This document shows positions 41,351 to 51,274 of a stretch of 64,000 bases of DNA, piece after piece. The stretch spans positions 1 through 64,000 of the forward strand of contig NZ_JACA01000022.1 of assembly GCF_000520995.1 (NCBI RefSeq). The letters are read 5' to 3'. The notes beneath the pieces were generated by a model. It saw only the letters and a list, made by a program, of their open reading frames with translations, was not told the DNA's origin and did not search any database. How positions within the stretch are numbered: position 1 is the first letter of the stretch; every line of letters starts with the position of its first letter. Made by a program: the position numbers and the translations under genes. The DNA comes from Aquimarina macrocephali JAMB N27. Its GTDB lineage: Bacteria; Bacteroidota; Bacteroidia; Flavobacteriales; Flavobacteriaceae.

Positions 41351-43750
41351 TTATTTTATAGAAGCTTTAATTGCTTCAATTTCTGCTTTTACTTCAGCTT
41401 CTGATCCTTTTAATTCTTTTATATCACGTTTTACTTTTCCTTCTTCAGAAGTTTCTATGGTAACAGTAGCAGTTGCTAACTCACCTTCCATATTCATACG
41501 AACTTCAATTTTCTTTTCAGAAGCATTATTCATTGATTGTGTCACTTCTATAGTATTAGTTGCAACAGCAGTTTCAGAAGTGTGTCCTCCTAAAATAGGA
41601 GCAATTACCAGTCCTATAAGGCATGTTAATTTAATTAAAATGTTCATCGATGGACCAGAGGTATCTTTAAATGGATCTCCAACAGTATCACCTGTTACTG
41701 CAGCTTTATGAGCATCAGAACCTTTAAATGTCATTTCTCCGTTGATTTCGACACCGGCTTCAAATGATTTTTTAGCATTATCCCAGGCACCACCTGCATT
41801 GTTTTGGAAAATAGCCCATAACACACCACTCACAGTAACTCCTGCCATATATCCTCCTAGCATTTCTGCAATGGCTTTAGTATCCATACCAAAAATCATT
41901 GGAATGAAAGCTATTACTAGTGGGAATCCAATAGTCAATAAACCGGGTAACATCATTTCTCTTAAAGATGCTTTAGTAGAAATAGCTACACATTTATCAT
42001 ATTCTGGTTTTCCTGTTCCTTCCATGATTCCTGCTATATCTTTAAACTGGCGACGTACTTCTTGTACCATTTCCATAGCAGCTTTTCCTACAGCATTCAT
42101 TGCTAAAGCAGAGAATACTACTGGCACCATACCTCCAACAAATAACATTGCTAATACAGGTGCTTTGAAAATATTAATTCCGTCAATTCCTGTGAAGGTA
42201 ACATAAGCGGCAAATAAGGCTAAAGATGTTAGCGCAGCAGAAGCAATAGCAAATCCTTTTCCTGTTGCTGCTGTTGTGTTTCCTACAGAATCTAGTATAT
42301 CTGTTCGTTCTCTTACTATTGGCTCCTGTTCGCTCATTTCTGCGATCCCACCAGCATTATCAGATATTGGTCCAAAAGCATCAATAGCTAATTGCATAGC
42401 TGTAGTAGCCATCATCGCAGAGGCTGCTAGTGCAACTCCATAAAACCCTGCAAAGGCATAAGATGCCCAAATAGCTCCTGCAAATAATAATACAGAAGGG
42501 AATGTAGAAATCATCCCGGTTGCTAAACCAGCAATAATGTTTGTTCCAGCACCTGTGCTTGATTGTTGTACAATTTTAAGGATAGGTGACTTACCTAGCC
42601 CAGTATAATATTCGGTTACAGAAGAGATTACTGCTCCCACTAATAAACCTACTAAAGTTGCATAAAAAACTCTCATCGAAGAGATCTCAACAAGACCTTC
42701 ACCAAAGAATTCCATTTTCATTGTTTCGGGAAGCATCCATTTACATAATGCAAAACAGGCTACTGCTACTAAAATAATTGATGTCCAGTTACCAATATTA
42801 AGTGCTCCCATTACTTGAGCTTCTTTGGCATCGTTACTTTTAATTTTGACAAGCATCGTACCTATTACAGAGATGATAATTCCAACACCTGCAATTGCCA
42901 TTGGCAATAAGATTGGTCCAATACCCCCAAAAACATCTGTAATAGAACCTCCCATATCTTTGATCACATAGTTACCTAATACCATAGCTGCAAGGACAGT
43001 TGCTACATAAGATCCAAATAAATCGGCACCCATACCAGCAACATCACCTACATTATCACCTACATTATCTGCAATGGTAGCAGGGTTACGTGGATCATCT
43101 TCTGGGATACCAGCTTCTACTTTACCAACCAAATCTGCTCCTACATCTGCTGCTTTGGTATAAATACCTCCACCAACACGAGCAAATAGTGCAATAGATT
43201 CTGCTCCTAAAGAAAATCCGGCTAAGGTTTCTAAAACGATAGTCATTTTATCGGCAGAAGTCCATTCACCTCCCATAAAGACATTATAAAATATGATAAA
43301 GAAAGTTGTTAATCCCAATACTGCTAATCCTGCAACACCAAGTCCCATTACCGTACCACCACCAAAAGAAATTTTAAGTGCATTTGGTAAACTAGTACGA
43401 GCTGCTTGGGTAGTTCTAACATTTGTCTTGGTAGCAATTTTCATCCCTATGTTTCCAGCAAAGGCAGAGAATACTGCTCCAAAAATAAAAGCGATCACAA
43501 TCAACCAGTGTGTTGTGTCTACTACTATAGAAACTATAAATAATAAAACACTTACTATTACCACGAATATTGCAAGTAATTTGTATTCTGCATTTAAGAA
43601 AGCTAAAGCACCTTCATAAATATGATCCGAAATTTCTTTCATTTTACCATCACCTGCATCTTGTTTCATTACCCAAGATTTTTTGATAAGCATATAAACT
43701 AGCCCTAGTAATGCCAAAACAATGGGCATATAAATCATATTCGATTCCAT
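41351..43750 (-). CDS. hppA: Membrane-bound ion-translocating pyrophosphatase
   Basis: A 799-residue, about 16-helix enzyme that couples hydrolysis of pyrophosphate to pumping of Na+ and/or H+. The catalytic region is present: GGIYTKAADVGADLVGKVEA, then DDPRNPATIADNVGDNVGD. The position that decides potassium dependence carries Ala (GNTTAATGKG), the K+-dependent type, which includes the Na+-pumping enzymes. An extra 60-residue hydrophilic C-terminal tail (KIEVRMNMEGELATATVTIE) follows the last helix. Its own terminator lies downstream. Works with soluble PPase (ppa) on the same pool. Confidence 0.95.
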   Translation of the reverse strand: MESNMIYMPIVLALLGLVYMLIKKSWVMKQDAGDGKMKEISDHIYEGALAFLNAEYKLLAIFVVIVSVLLFIVSIVVDTTHWLIVIAFIFGAVFSAFAGNIGMKIATKTNVRTTQAARTSLPNALKISFGGGTVMGLGVAGLAVLGLTTFFIIFYNVFMGGEWTSADKMTIVLETLAGFSLGAESIALFARVGGGIYTKAADVGADLVGKVEAGIPEDDPRNPATIADNVGDNVGDVAGMGADLFGSYVATVLAAMVLGNYVIKDMGGSITDVFGGIGPILLPMAIAGVGIIISVIGTMLVKIKSNDAKEAQVMGALNIGNWTSIILVAVACFALCKWMLPETMKMEFFGEGLVEISSMRVFYATLVGLLVGAVISSVTEYYTGLGKSPILKIVQQSSTGAGTNIIAGLATGMISTFPSVLLFAGAIWASYAFAGFYGVALAASAMMATTAMQLAIDAFGPISDNAGGIAEMSEQEPIVRERTDILDSVGNTTAATGKGFAIASAALTSLALFAAYVTFTGIDGINIFKAPVLAMLFVGGMVPVVFSALAMNAVGKAAMEMVQEVRRQFKDIAGIMEGTGKPEYDKCVAISTKASLREMMLPGLLTIGFPLVIAFIPMIFGMDTKAIAEMLGGYMAGVTVSGVLWAIFQNNAGGAWDNAKKSFEAGVEINGEMTFKGSDAHKAAVTGDTVGDPFKDTSGPSMNILIKLTCLIGLVIAPILGGHTSETAVATNTIEVTQSMNNASEKKIEVRMNMEGELATATVTIETSEEGKVKRDIKELKGSEAEVKAEIEAIKASIK

Positions 43751-43938
43751 TAAATATATTTTAAGTTAATTCGTCGCTAAAAGTAGTAAAAATACCCTAA
43801 ATACAAAAGGATAGTTAGATGGCAATAATTTTAAATAATTGATCGTACGAAAAATGAAAAAAACTACTGTTTTCGGGGGAGTAAATTATGATTGTGATGC
43901 TCTATTTTTGTGTAAGTTTAAAAAAGAAAGATAGATGT

Positions 43939-44709
43939 ATGATTTTATATTTTTATAGAACTGCGTTTCTGATAGTGTTTTATAGTATTTTTTTTATAAA
44001 TTCTTCAAATGCTCAATATGCATTTGAAAAACATTCTGCACCATTCTACAAAACATATAATACGTGGAAAGAATATGATAAGATAGCCACTAAAGGAACC
44101 TATGATTGTACTTTATCGATAGATCAATTTTTTGATAATAAAGATAGTTTAACGATCCAATTAACCTGGTTCGCTGCCCAAATCGATTTTGGGATGATTC
44201 GTATTTTTCGCAATAAAAGGCAAATTCAAAAAATGAAACAATCAGGTTCATTTTCTCCTTTAACTATGAAAGGAGGACTTGTTATGGTGTCGGATATTAA
44301 TGGTGATGGGTATAAAGATGTAAAGATGATACAACAAGGTACAGGAAACGGAGTGATGGGTATGCTCGTTAAGGTCTTGTATTTATTTCAAAAAAATGAT
44401 GCATTATTTCAAAAAATATCTTTTGATGATATGGTGTTTGAGGAGCATCGAGCAGAAAGAGATGTTGATGATGATGGTAATCATGAAATCATAACAATGA
44501 ATCTGGAGCATGCTAATGGACACAGTTATTGGGCTTATAATGTTTTTGAGTATAGTGATGAGAGTTTAAGAAATGTAAATTTTAAAGTAGATTATCCAAT
44601 TCTTATTCAGTATACATACAAAAGAAATTATGAAATTACTCAACATATGAGTATGCTTCAAATGAAAAAGTATGAAAGAGAATTTCCTTCTGAGTATGAT
44701 GTAAAATAA
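43939..44709 (+). CDS. Secreted protein with an EF-hand/FG-GAP-like motif
   Basis: The ATG at 43939 gives MILYFYRTAFLIVFYSIFF, a signal peptide ending near SSNAQ; an ATG at 43888 would only lengthen the basic start. The 256-residue protein contains SDINGDGYKDVKM, a calcium-binding DxNxDGxxD loop as found in VCBS/FG-GAP repeats, and a second RDVDDDGNHEIIT. No enzyme motif. Possibly a periplasmic or surface protein. Convergent with ppa and sharing a terminator. Confidence 0.7.
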   Translation: MILYFYRTAFLIVFYSIFFINSSNAQYAFEKHSAPFYKTYNTWKEYDKIATKGTYDCTLSIDQFFDNKDSLTIQLTWFAAQIDFGMIRIFRNKRQIQKMKQSGSFSPLTMKGGLVMVSDINGDGYKDVKMIQQGTGNGVMGMLVKVLYLFQKNDALFQKISFDDMVFEEHRAERDVDDDGNHEIITMNLEHANGHSYWAYNVFEYSDESLRNVNFKVDYPILIQYTYKRNYEITQHMSMLQMKKYEREFPSEYDVK

Positions 44710-44750
44710 AAAGCATGGGGTTTTCTTTTAAAGAAAACCCCATGCTTTTT
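44708..44750. terminator. Bidirectional terminator
   Basis: A 21-base near-perfect stem (AAAAAGCATGGGGTTTTCTT and its complement) between the convergent genes ending at 44709 and 44771. Confidence 0.92.
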
Positions 44751-44770
44751 AAAGTTCTTAAAACTGATAT

Positions 44771-45301
44771 TTAGTAAATACTAAATAATCCTTTTGGTTT
44801 GTTTTCTAGTTCATCAAAACGTTTAACACAGGCCTTGATAATATCTTTAGCTTCATCGATATTACCCCATCCACCTACATCAACTTTTTTTCGCTCTAAA
44901 TCTTTATATACCTGAAAAAAGTGTTCTATTTCTTTTATTAAATGAGGATTCATTTCTTTTAGATCGGCAAGTCGGCTTGCAATAGGGTCAGAAACAGGAA
45001 CACATATGATTTTTTCGTCAGGTCCTTTTTCATCTGCCATATGAAAAACACCAATAGGTTTAACTTCCATTACACAACCAGGAAATGTTGGTTCTGTAAC
45101 TAACACTAAAACATCTAGAGGATCTCCATCTAAAGCCAGAGTTTCAGGAATAAATCCATAATCTGCCGGATACATCATAGAGGAAAAGATCATACGATCA
45201 TATCTGATTTTTTTTATATCAAAATCGTACTCGTATTTATTTCTACTTCCTTTTGGTATTTCAATTAGTACGTCAAAGCTTTCTTTAGTAGCTGTACTCA
45301 T
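44771..45301 (-). CDS. ppa: Inorganic pyrophosphatase, family I
   Basis: A 176-residue soluble pyrophosphatase that removes pyrophosphate from biosynthetic reactions. The metal-binding signature D-G-D-P-L-D-V-L-V is in LALDGDPLDVLVLVTEP (about 62-78), and other active-site residues lie in KYEYDFD and VPVSDP. Full length for the family. Preceded by a TATATTTG -7 box at 45328. Confidence 0.96.
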   Translation of the reverse strand: MSTATKESFDVLIEIPKGSRNKYEYDFDIKKIRYDRMIFSSMMYPADYGFIPETLALDGDPLDVLVLVTEPTFPGCVMEVKPIGVFHMADEKGPDEKIICVPVSDPIASRLADLKEMNPHLIKEIEHFFQVYKDLERKKVDVGGWGNIDEAKDIIKACVKRFDELENKPKGLFSIY

Positions 45302-45327
45302 AATTCTATTCTCTTTTTAATGGGCGG

Positions 45328-45335
45328 CAAATATA
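45328..45335 (-). promoter_or_regulatory. -7 box of ppa
   Basis: TATATTTG on the minus strand, 27 bases before the ATG at 45301. Confidence 0.6.
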
Positions 45336-45512
45336 GGTATTACAAGGGGTTAGTTAAAATTTATAAAGAAAAATTATTACTTTTTTAGTTAAATCTTAAT
45401 ATTGTGATGAACTAAAAGGTTTTTAGATAAAAATACACGGTAACAATACAGAAAAATATAATGATTGTATGATGCAATCGATGTTTTTAAACCAGTATAC
45501 AGTAATCTTTTT

Positions 45513-48011
45513 CTAGAAATAAAATCCAAAAGATCCGGTAACTCCAAATTTACGAGCATCTGGATTATCGAAATAGTTCCCTCTAAAATGAAAATCTATT
45601 CTGAAAACCTTAAAAATATTCCCTACACCCAAACTATATTCCCAATAAATTTCGTCATTTGGAGCTCCTACACTTTGTAAAAACCCTGAAGCATCGATTG
45701 CGATGTTTTCATTAGATAACTCTCCCCAAACACCTCTTATACCAACCAATTCTCTAAGATTTAGTTTCCTTAGTAACGGGATTCTAGAAAATATTCTACC
45801 ATTAAAATTATGTTCTAAGTGAAGAGAGGTATAAGTATCTGTAACAAATTCATAATAGTTTAATAATGGAAAAGTATTATATATTGAAAGATAAGTTTGA
45901 TTTCCTGGGATAACACTTAACAAGCCTAAAGGGACTTCGCCAAATGTTTTTCCAACTTCCAGTGAGCTGTTTAATACACCGAAACCTCCAATGTTCCATG
46001 GTTGTCGGTAGAAAAATTGTAATTTTTGATATTCAAAATCACTTTCTATTAAACCCTTTACACCAACACTATAATTTAAAAATAGAGTTGAAAAATCCCC
46101 ATCATTTACAACAATTCTATCTACACCATATCCTGTAGTTTTCCTACCTGGTGTATATGTAATTTGTGTTGCTATTTCGGTTTGTTTGATCTGAGTACGT
46201 AATTCATTGGTTTCGGGATCAAGAAAATCTAAGCTAAATAATGAACGATCTGCTGGTTTTAAAGTTCTATAGGATCCTGTGACTCCAATTGTTAGGTTTT
46301 TTTTGGGTTCTATTTGCATAGAAAAAGCAGACAGATTGATAGATGTAAGTCTATCATTATCTCCAGTAGCAATAACAGAAGAGGAGGCCAGACTTCTCCC
46401 TTCAACATTATTAGTATTGGTTAGACTGGCACCAAGTTGCTCTACATCTCGTCGGTTTCCGGCAGCTACGATAAGTCTTGATTTTCGATCGACAAGATAT
46501 TTTCCTGAAATCCCATATTTAAACTTATTGTCTTTAAAACCGTAAGCACCATATCCTTCGATACGCCATCTATCATTAGAAGTAAAATAGGTTCTACCAC
46601 CTGCTCTAAGTCTAAACCCTTCAATATCATTAAATCCAATAGTATTAAAAAGTGGTCCAAAATCAAAACCATTAAACTCTACGTACCCCGAAGCTAATAT
46701 GGTTCCAATATTATAAAGGCGTTTAAAAGCTTTTACCGTTTTAAGAGTGTCGAGCAGTTTGTAAACTTTTTCTTCATCTTTATTAAGTTTTTCCATTCTG
46801 GCATTAGCCCAGAAAGAATCCTCCCTATTATAAATGTCTTGATTATATGGATCTACTTGGCTTTGATAGAATTTGTTGTCCTTTTTTATGTCAAATTTAT
46901 AATTGTCATATAAAGTTGTTCTTTTACCATATACTCCGCGTGATTTTTCTTTCTTACTAAAAGCGAAATCAGACTGAAAGTAATCTTTTGTAATTAGAAA
47001 AATAGAATCATTTAGCACATCGAACTCTTGTTCGATATATAAATCTTTTACCCAGTTAATATTGGCACTCTTTGTAACTTCTAAGTTTATTTCTTTAATA
47101 GCCCATGTAGTATCATTTACCCAAAAATCGCCTTTAAAAGTCAATTCGTTTTTTCTTCTGGGGTAGTATATGATATTATAACACCATTTGTTGCCTATAT
47201 AGGCACTATCTGTTAAGACATAATTATATACGCTAATCCCGGTTCGAGATAGTGGACTGGTAAAGCTTTTGTCAAAGAATTTTAAATAATTTTCATAGAC
47301 ATCGTAATCAGAGTACAGATCTTTAACAAATGCAATTAAAGTTTGATTATCACTAAATCCGGCATTTTTATTTCCTGCTAGTACTTCTTTCTCTTGATTG
47401 ATTATATTATCACCATATACTTTAGAAAGAGCTTCATTAAGAAAAATAGGTAAATAGGTTTTTCCGGTTATTCTCGACGTATCTACATCATCAAAAATAA
47501 ATTCCATACCATTAAAAATCCTACTATTGACCAAAGCACTATCAATAGTGTTGAGGTCAAATTCTAATTTTTCATATTTATCATAGGTATATTGTTTAAA
47601 CTTCTTAACTCCATTTTCCCGTCTATTTTTCCAGATTTTTCTTAGAATATCAATAGCGGGATTATTCTTTTTAGAAGTTTTTCCTTTGTAAATAACAACT
47701 TCATCCAATGCAGCGGCTTCCTCTTCGAGGATGATTTCCATCTTATAAGTAACCCGCTTGGTTAGCTTTATAGTTTTGGTTTTAAAACCAATAAACGAAA
47801 CTTTGACATTAGAATAATTGTTGTCGGATTCCATATAGAACCTACCATTTTCATCGGTTATGGTACCTATAGTAGAATTTGCAAATACAATATTAGCAAA
47901 AGGAACAGGTTGCTTATTATTATCATAAACCTGGCCACCAATTTTAGTTTGTGAATAAAGAAATGTACCGCTACATAAAGTAAAAAGTATTCCTGAAATC
48001 AAATGTCTCAT
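45513..48011 (-). CDS. DUF5686 outer-membrane protein with carboxypeptidase-like regulatory domain
   Basis: An 832-residue protein with a signal peptide (MRHLISGILFTLCSGTFLYS). Residues about 25-105 are a CarboxypepD_reg-like domain (IGGQVYDNNKQPVPFANIVF, TDENGRF) as in TonB-dependent receptors. The rest is DUF5686, with the conserved start NPAIDILRKIWKNRRENG and a C-terminal beta-barrel-like half ending in an aromatic residue (GVTGSFGFYF), suited to insertion by the BAM complex. It lacks a plug domain and so is not a classical receptor. Ligand unknown. Confidence 0.87.
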   Translation of the reverse strand: MRHLISGILFTLCSGTFLYSQTKIGGQVYDNNKQPVPFANIVFANSTIGTITDENGRFYMESDNNYSNVKVSFIGFKTKTIKLTKRVTYKMEIILEEEAAALDEVVIYKGKTSKKNNPAIDILRKIWKNRRENGVKKFKQYTYDKYEKLEFDLNTIDSALVNSRIFNGMEFIFDDVDTSRITGKTYLPIFLNEALSKVYGDNIINQEKEVLAGNKNAGFSDNQTLIAFVKDLYSDYDVYENYLKFFDKSFTSPLSRTGISVYNYVLTDSAYIGNKWCYNIIYYPRRKNELTFKGDFWVNDTTWAIKEINLEVTKSANINWVKDLYIEQEFDVLNDSIFLITKDYFQSDFAFSKKEKSRGVYGKRTTLYDNYKFDIKKDNKFYQSQVDPYNQDIYNREDSFWANARMEKLNKDEEKVYKLLDTLKTVKAFKRLYNIGTILASGYVEFNGFDFGPLFNTIGFNDIEGFRLRAGGRTYFTSNDRWRIEGYGAYGFKDNKFKYGISGKYLVDRKSRLIVAAGNRRDVEQLGASLTNTNNVEGRSLASSSVIATGDNDRLTSINLSAFSMQIEPKKNLTIGVTGSYRTLKPADRSLFSLDFLDPETNELRTQIKQTEIATQITYTPGRKTTGYGVDRIVVNDGDFSTLFLNYSVGVKGLIESDFEYQKLQFFYRQPWNIGGFGVLNSSLEVGKTFGEVPLGLLSVIPGNQTYLSIYNTFPLLNYYEFVTDTYTSLHLEHNFNGRIFSRIPLLRKLNLRELVGIRGVWGELSNENIAIDASGFLQSVGAPNDEIYWEYSLGVGNIFKVFRIDFHFRGNYFDNPDARKFGVTGSFGFYF

Positions 48012-48127
48012 CTAAAATTATTAAGATTAATACTTGTGATAATTAGTGGATCACCTCAATTTTTGGGCCATTTTTGTATTTGATGGTGTTCCGAAAACTG
48101 ATGAAACGCAAAATAAAGGAGTTCATT

Positions 48128-49105
48128 TTATTTATACATCACTTTTTTAACAGCTTTAACAACATCTTTACTGTTTGGTAACCATTCTTCTAATAATTGA
48201 GGAGAATATGGAGTTGGTGTATCTGCTGTATTGATTTTTACAATGGGTGCATCTAGATAGTCGAAGATATTGGATTGCACCTGATATGTGATTTCTGAAG
48301 AAATATTAGCTAAAGGCCAAGCTTCTTCAAGAACAATTAATCGATTTGTTTTTTTGACAGAAGTAAATATAGCATCCAGATCTAAAGGACGAACAGTTCT
48401 TAAATCTATAATTTCACAGGAAATATTTTCTTTAGCTAATTCATCTGCTGCTTTATAAGCTTCTTTGATAATTTTTCCAAATGAAACAATGGTAACATCA
48501 TTACCTTCTCTCTTAGTTTCTGCTACTCCAAGAGGAATTGTAAATTCACCTTCTGGTACTTCACCTTTATCACCATACATTTGTTCACTTTCCATAAAGA
48601 TAACGGGATCGTTATCTCTAATAGCAGATTTTAATAACCCTTTGGCGTCTTTTGGATTTGAAGGAACCACTACTTTTAATCCTGGTGTGTTAGCAAACCA
48701 ATTTTCAAAAGCTTGTGAGTGTGTAGCTCCTAATTGACCTGCAGAAGCAGTAGGGCCTCTAAAAACAATAGGAATGTTAAATTGACCACCACTCATTTGG
48801 CGCATTTTTGCAGCGTTATTAATGATTTGATCTATTCCGACCAATGAAAAATTAAACGTCATGAATTCGATAATTGGTCGATTACCATTCATGGCACTTC
48901 CAACACCAATACCAGCAAAACCTAATTCAGAGATAGGAGTGTCAAGAACTCTATCTGGGCCAAACTCGTCCAGCATGCCTTTACTCGCTTTATACGCTCC
49001 GTTATATTCTGCAACTTCTTCACCCATTAAATATATGGATTCATCTCGTCGCATTTCTTCAGTCATTGCTTCGCAAATTGCTTCTCTGAATTGTATGGTT
49101 TTCAT
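48128..49105 (-). CDS. pdhB: Pyruvate dehydrogenase E1 component, beta subunit
   Basis: Thiamine-diphosphate enzyme subunit of the pyruvate dehydrogenase complex (converts pyruvate toward acetyl-CoA with the alpha subunit). The ATG at 49105 gives MKTIQFREAICEAMTEEM, the usual start; the longer frame from 49135 adds ten unlikely residues. Signatures: MGEEVAEYNGAYKASKG, DTPISELGFAGIGVGSAM, RGPTASAGQLGATHSQAFE, and LRTVRPLD. The alpha-subunit and E2 genes are not adjacent. Divergent from etfBA across a palindrome. Confidence 0.95.
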   Translation of the reverse strand: MKTIQFREAICEAMTEEMRRDESIYLMGEEVAEYNGAYKASKGMLDEFGPDRVLDTPISELGFAGIGVGSAMNGNRPIIEFMTFNFSLVGIDQIINNAAKMRQMSGGQFNIPIVFRGPTASAGQLGATHSQAFENWFANTPGLKVVVPSNPKDAKGLLKSAIRDNDPVIFMESEQMYGDKGEVPEGEFTIPLGVAETKREGNDVTIVSFGKIIKEAYKAADELAKENISCEIIDLRTVRPLDLDAIFTSVKKTNRLIVLEEAWPLANISSEITYQVQSNIFDYLDAPIVKINTADTPTPYSPQLLEEWLPNSKDVVKAVKKVMYK

Positions 49106-49237
49106 GTGCTTCTTTTTATTGTTTTTAGTCGACACTGTTTATTTTTGGAATTAAAATTATCCGTATATGTAACACTTAATGATAATTTAAATTCTACTAA
49201 TTTTATTTTAAAAAAATATTTTGTGCCATAACGAAGG

Positions 49238-49245
49238 CAAAAGTA
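49238..49245 (-). promoter_or_regulatory. -7 box of pdhB
   Basis: TACTTTTG on the minus strand, about 130 bases upstream of the pdhB start, leaving a long 5' leader. Confidence 0.45.
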
Positions 49246-49283
49246 GCAATTAAAACCCTTTGATAGGGGTTGAATATTGAAAA

Positions 49284-49309
49284 AATTTATTATGCGCGCA
49301 TAATAAATT
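49284..49309. promoter_or_regulatory. Perfect 26-bp palindrome between pdhB and etfB
   Basis: The 13-base arm AATTTATTATGCG is followed directly by its exact complement. It sits just upstream of the probable etfB -7 box (TACCTTCG, 49324-49331) and about where the -33 element should be. The GC-rich centre (GCGCGC) stands out. Probably the operator of a dimeric regulator that controls etfBA, pdhB or both. Confidence 0.75.
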
Positions 49310-49368
49310 ATACTTTTTATTTGTACCTTCGCTTTTATTATTAAATTCTCAAAAAATACATATATAAA

Positions 49369-50115
49369 ATGAAAATATTAGTTTGTATTAGCCATGTGCC
49401 AGACACAACTTCCAAAATTAATTTTACGGATGGAGATACTAAGTTTGATACCAATGGAGTGCAATTTGTAATTAATCCTAATGATGAATTTGGATTAACT
49501 CGTGCAATGTGGTTTAAAGAAAAGCAAGGAGCATCTGTAGATGTTGCAAATGTTGGTGGTCCAGAGACAGAGCCTACTTTGCGTAAAGCTTTGGCGATTG
49601 GTGCAGATAATGCTATTAGAGTAAATACTGAAGCTACAGATGGTTTTTATGTTGCTCGACAATTAGCAAAAGTTATACAGGATGGTGGTTATGATCTAGT
49701 TATTGCTGGTAGAGAATCTATTGATTATAATGGAGGTATGGTGCCTGGGATGATTTCTGCTCTTACAGGTGCTAATTTTGTAAATACATGCATCGGTTTA
49801 GAAGTCGAAGGAGATACGGCAACAGTTACTCGCGAAATTGATGGAGGGAAAGAAACTTCTACAGCTAAATTACCTTTAATCGTTGGCGGACAAAAAGGAC
49901 TGGTAGAAGAAAGTGATTTGCGTATTCCGAATATGAGAGGAATTATGATGGCCCGTAAAAAACCACTTACCGTAGTAGAGCCAATTGAAGCAGATCAGGG
50001 AACAAAAGCTGTTCAATTTCAAAAACCAACTCCAAAAGGAGAGGTAACATTAGTAGCTCCTGATAATGTAGATCAATTGGTTGCATTATTACACAACGAG
50101 GCTAAGGTGATTTAA
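49369..50115 (+). CDS. etfB: Electron transfer flavoprotein, beta subunit
   Basis: A 248-residue ETF beta subunit: carries electrons from acyl-CoA dehydrogenases to the quinone pool together with EtfA. Family signatures are MKILVCISHVPDTT, INPNDEFGLTRAM, IAGRESIDYNGGMVPGMI and the late MARKKPL. It binds AMP in this family. etfA follows after about 100 bases. Confidence 0.96.
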   Translation: MKILVCISHVPDTTSKINFTDGDTKFDTNGVQFVINPNDEFGLTRAMWFKEKQGASVDVANVGGPETEPTLRKALAIGADNAIRVNTEATDGFYVARQLAKVIQDGGYDLVIAGRESIDYNGGMVPGMISALTGANFVNTCIGLEVEGDTATVTREIDGGKETSTAKLPLIVGGQKGLVEESDLRIPNMRGIMMARKKPLTVVEPIEADQGTKAVQFQKPTPKGEVTLVAPDNVDQLVALLHNEAKVI

Positions 50116-50219
50116 TTGAAGACTAAATCATTCCGAATTCCTTTCGGAGTCTTTTGAAAATTAACAAAACAATCAAACAGTTCCTGAAACAGATTCGGGA
50201 AAAATTAAACAAAATTTTT

Positions 50220-51188
50220 ATGTCAATTTTAGTATATACAGAAAGTGAAGGCCAAAAATTTAAAAAAGCCGCTTTCGAAGTAGCATCTTATGCAAAAGAA
50301 GTTGCTGCTATGCTTGGTACAACTGTAACCGCTGTAAGTATAAATGGAGGAGATAGTAGTGAATTAGGAGCGTATGGAGTAGATAAAGTTTTAGAGATAA
50401 AAAATGATAAACTATCTACATTTAATGCAAAAGCATATGCAGATGCAATAAAACAAGCAGCAGTACAAGAAGGAGCAAAGGTTGTTGTGGTAAGTTCTAC
50501 AGCAGATAGTAAATTTTTAGCACCTTTATTAGCTGTGCACCTTAATGCGGGATATGCATCTAATGTTGTAGGGTTGCCAGAAAGTGCTTCTCCTTTTAAA
50601 GTGAAACGTACTGCATTTACCAATAAAGCATTTAATGTTACAGAAATACCAACTGATGTTAAAGTGATTGGTCTATCCAATAATGCTTTTGGTCTTAAGG
50701 AAAATGCTGGATCTGCAACTTCTGAGGCTTTTGATCCGTCACTTTCTGATGACGATTTTGGAGTACAGGTAACCGCTGTGGATAAAGCTACAGATAAGGT
50801 TTCTATCGCAGATGCAGAAATTGTAGTATCAGGAGGACGTGGATTAAAAGGTCCTGAAAATTGGGGAATGATAGAAGAGCTGGCAGAAGTGCTTGGTGCC
50901 GCTACCGCATGTTCAAAACCAGTAAGTGATATGGGATGGAGACCTCATAGCGAACACGTAGGACAGACAGGAAAACCAGTTGCGTCAAACCTGTACATAG
51001 CTATTGGAGTTTCTGGAGCTATTCAACACTTGGCAGGGATTAATGCCAGTAAAGTAAAAGTGGTGATTAATAACGATCCCGAGGCACCTTTCTTTAAAGC
51101 GGCAGACTACGGAATAGTAGGAGATGCTTTTGAAGTAGTGCCAAAACTTATTGAAAAATTAAAAGAATTTAAGTCGAATAACGCATAA
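50220..51188 (+). CDS. etfA: Electron transfer flavoprotein, alpha subunit
   Basis: A 322-residue FAD-binding subunit. The ATG at 50220 gives MSILVYTESEGQKFKKAAFE; an upstream in-frame start at 50154 would add an unlikely basic leader. The C-terminal FAD signature is complete: VVSGGRGLKGPENWGMIEEL, ATACSKPVSDMGWRPHSEHV, GQTGKPVASNLYIAIGVSGA and INNDPEAPFFKAADYG. Forms a dimer with EtfB. The operon ends in a terminator at 51211. Confidence 0.96.
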   Translation: MSILVYTESEGQKFKKAAFEVASYAKEVAAMLGTTVTAVSINGGDSSELGAYGVDKVLEIKNDKLSTFNAKAYADAIKQAAVQEGAKVVVVSSTADSKFLAPLLAVHLNAGYASNVVGLPESASPFKVKRTAFTNKAFNVTEIPTDVKVIGLSNNAFGLKENAGSATSEAFDPSLSDDDFGVQVTAVDKATDKVSIADAEIVVSGGRGLKGPENWGMIEELAEVLGAATACSKPVSDMGWRPHSEHVGQTGKPVASNLYIAIGVSGAIQHLAGINASKVKVVINNDPEAPFFKAADYGIVGDAFEVVPKLIEKLKEFKSNNA

Positions 51189-51210
51189 TTTTCATAAATT
51201 GTGCCCAATT

Positions 51211-51262
51211 AGGGGCTGTTTGAACCTATGTAAAAATCCGCATATTCAAACAGCCCTTTTTT
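51211..51262 (+). terminator. Intrinsic terminator of etfBA
   Basis: GGGCTGTTTGAA (51213-51224) pairs with TTCAAACAGCCC (51245-51256), followed by six T; 20-base loop. Confidence 0.85.
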
Positions 51263-51274
51263 ATTGAGAGCAAT

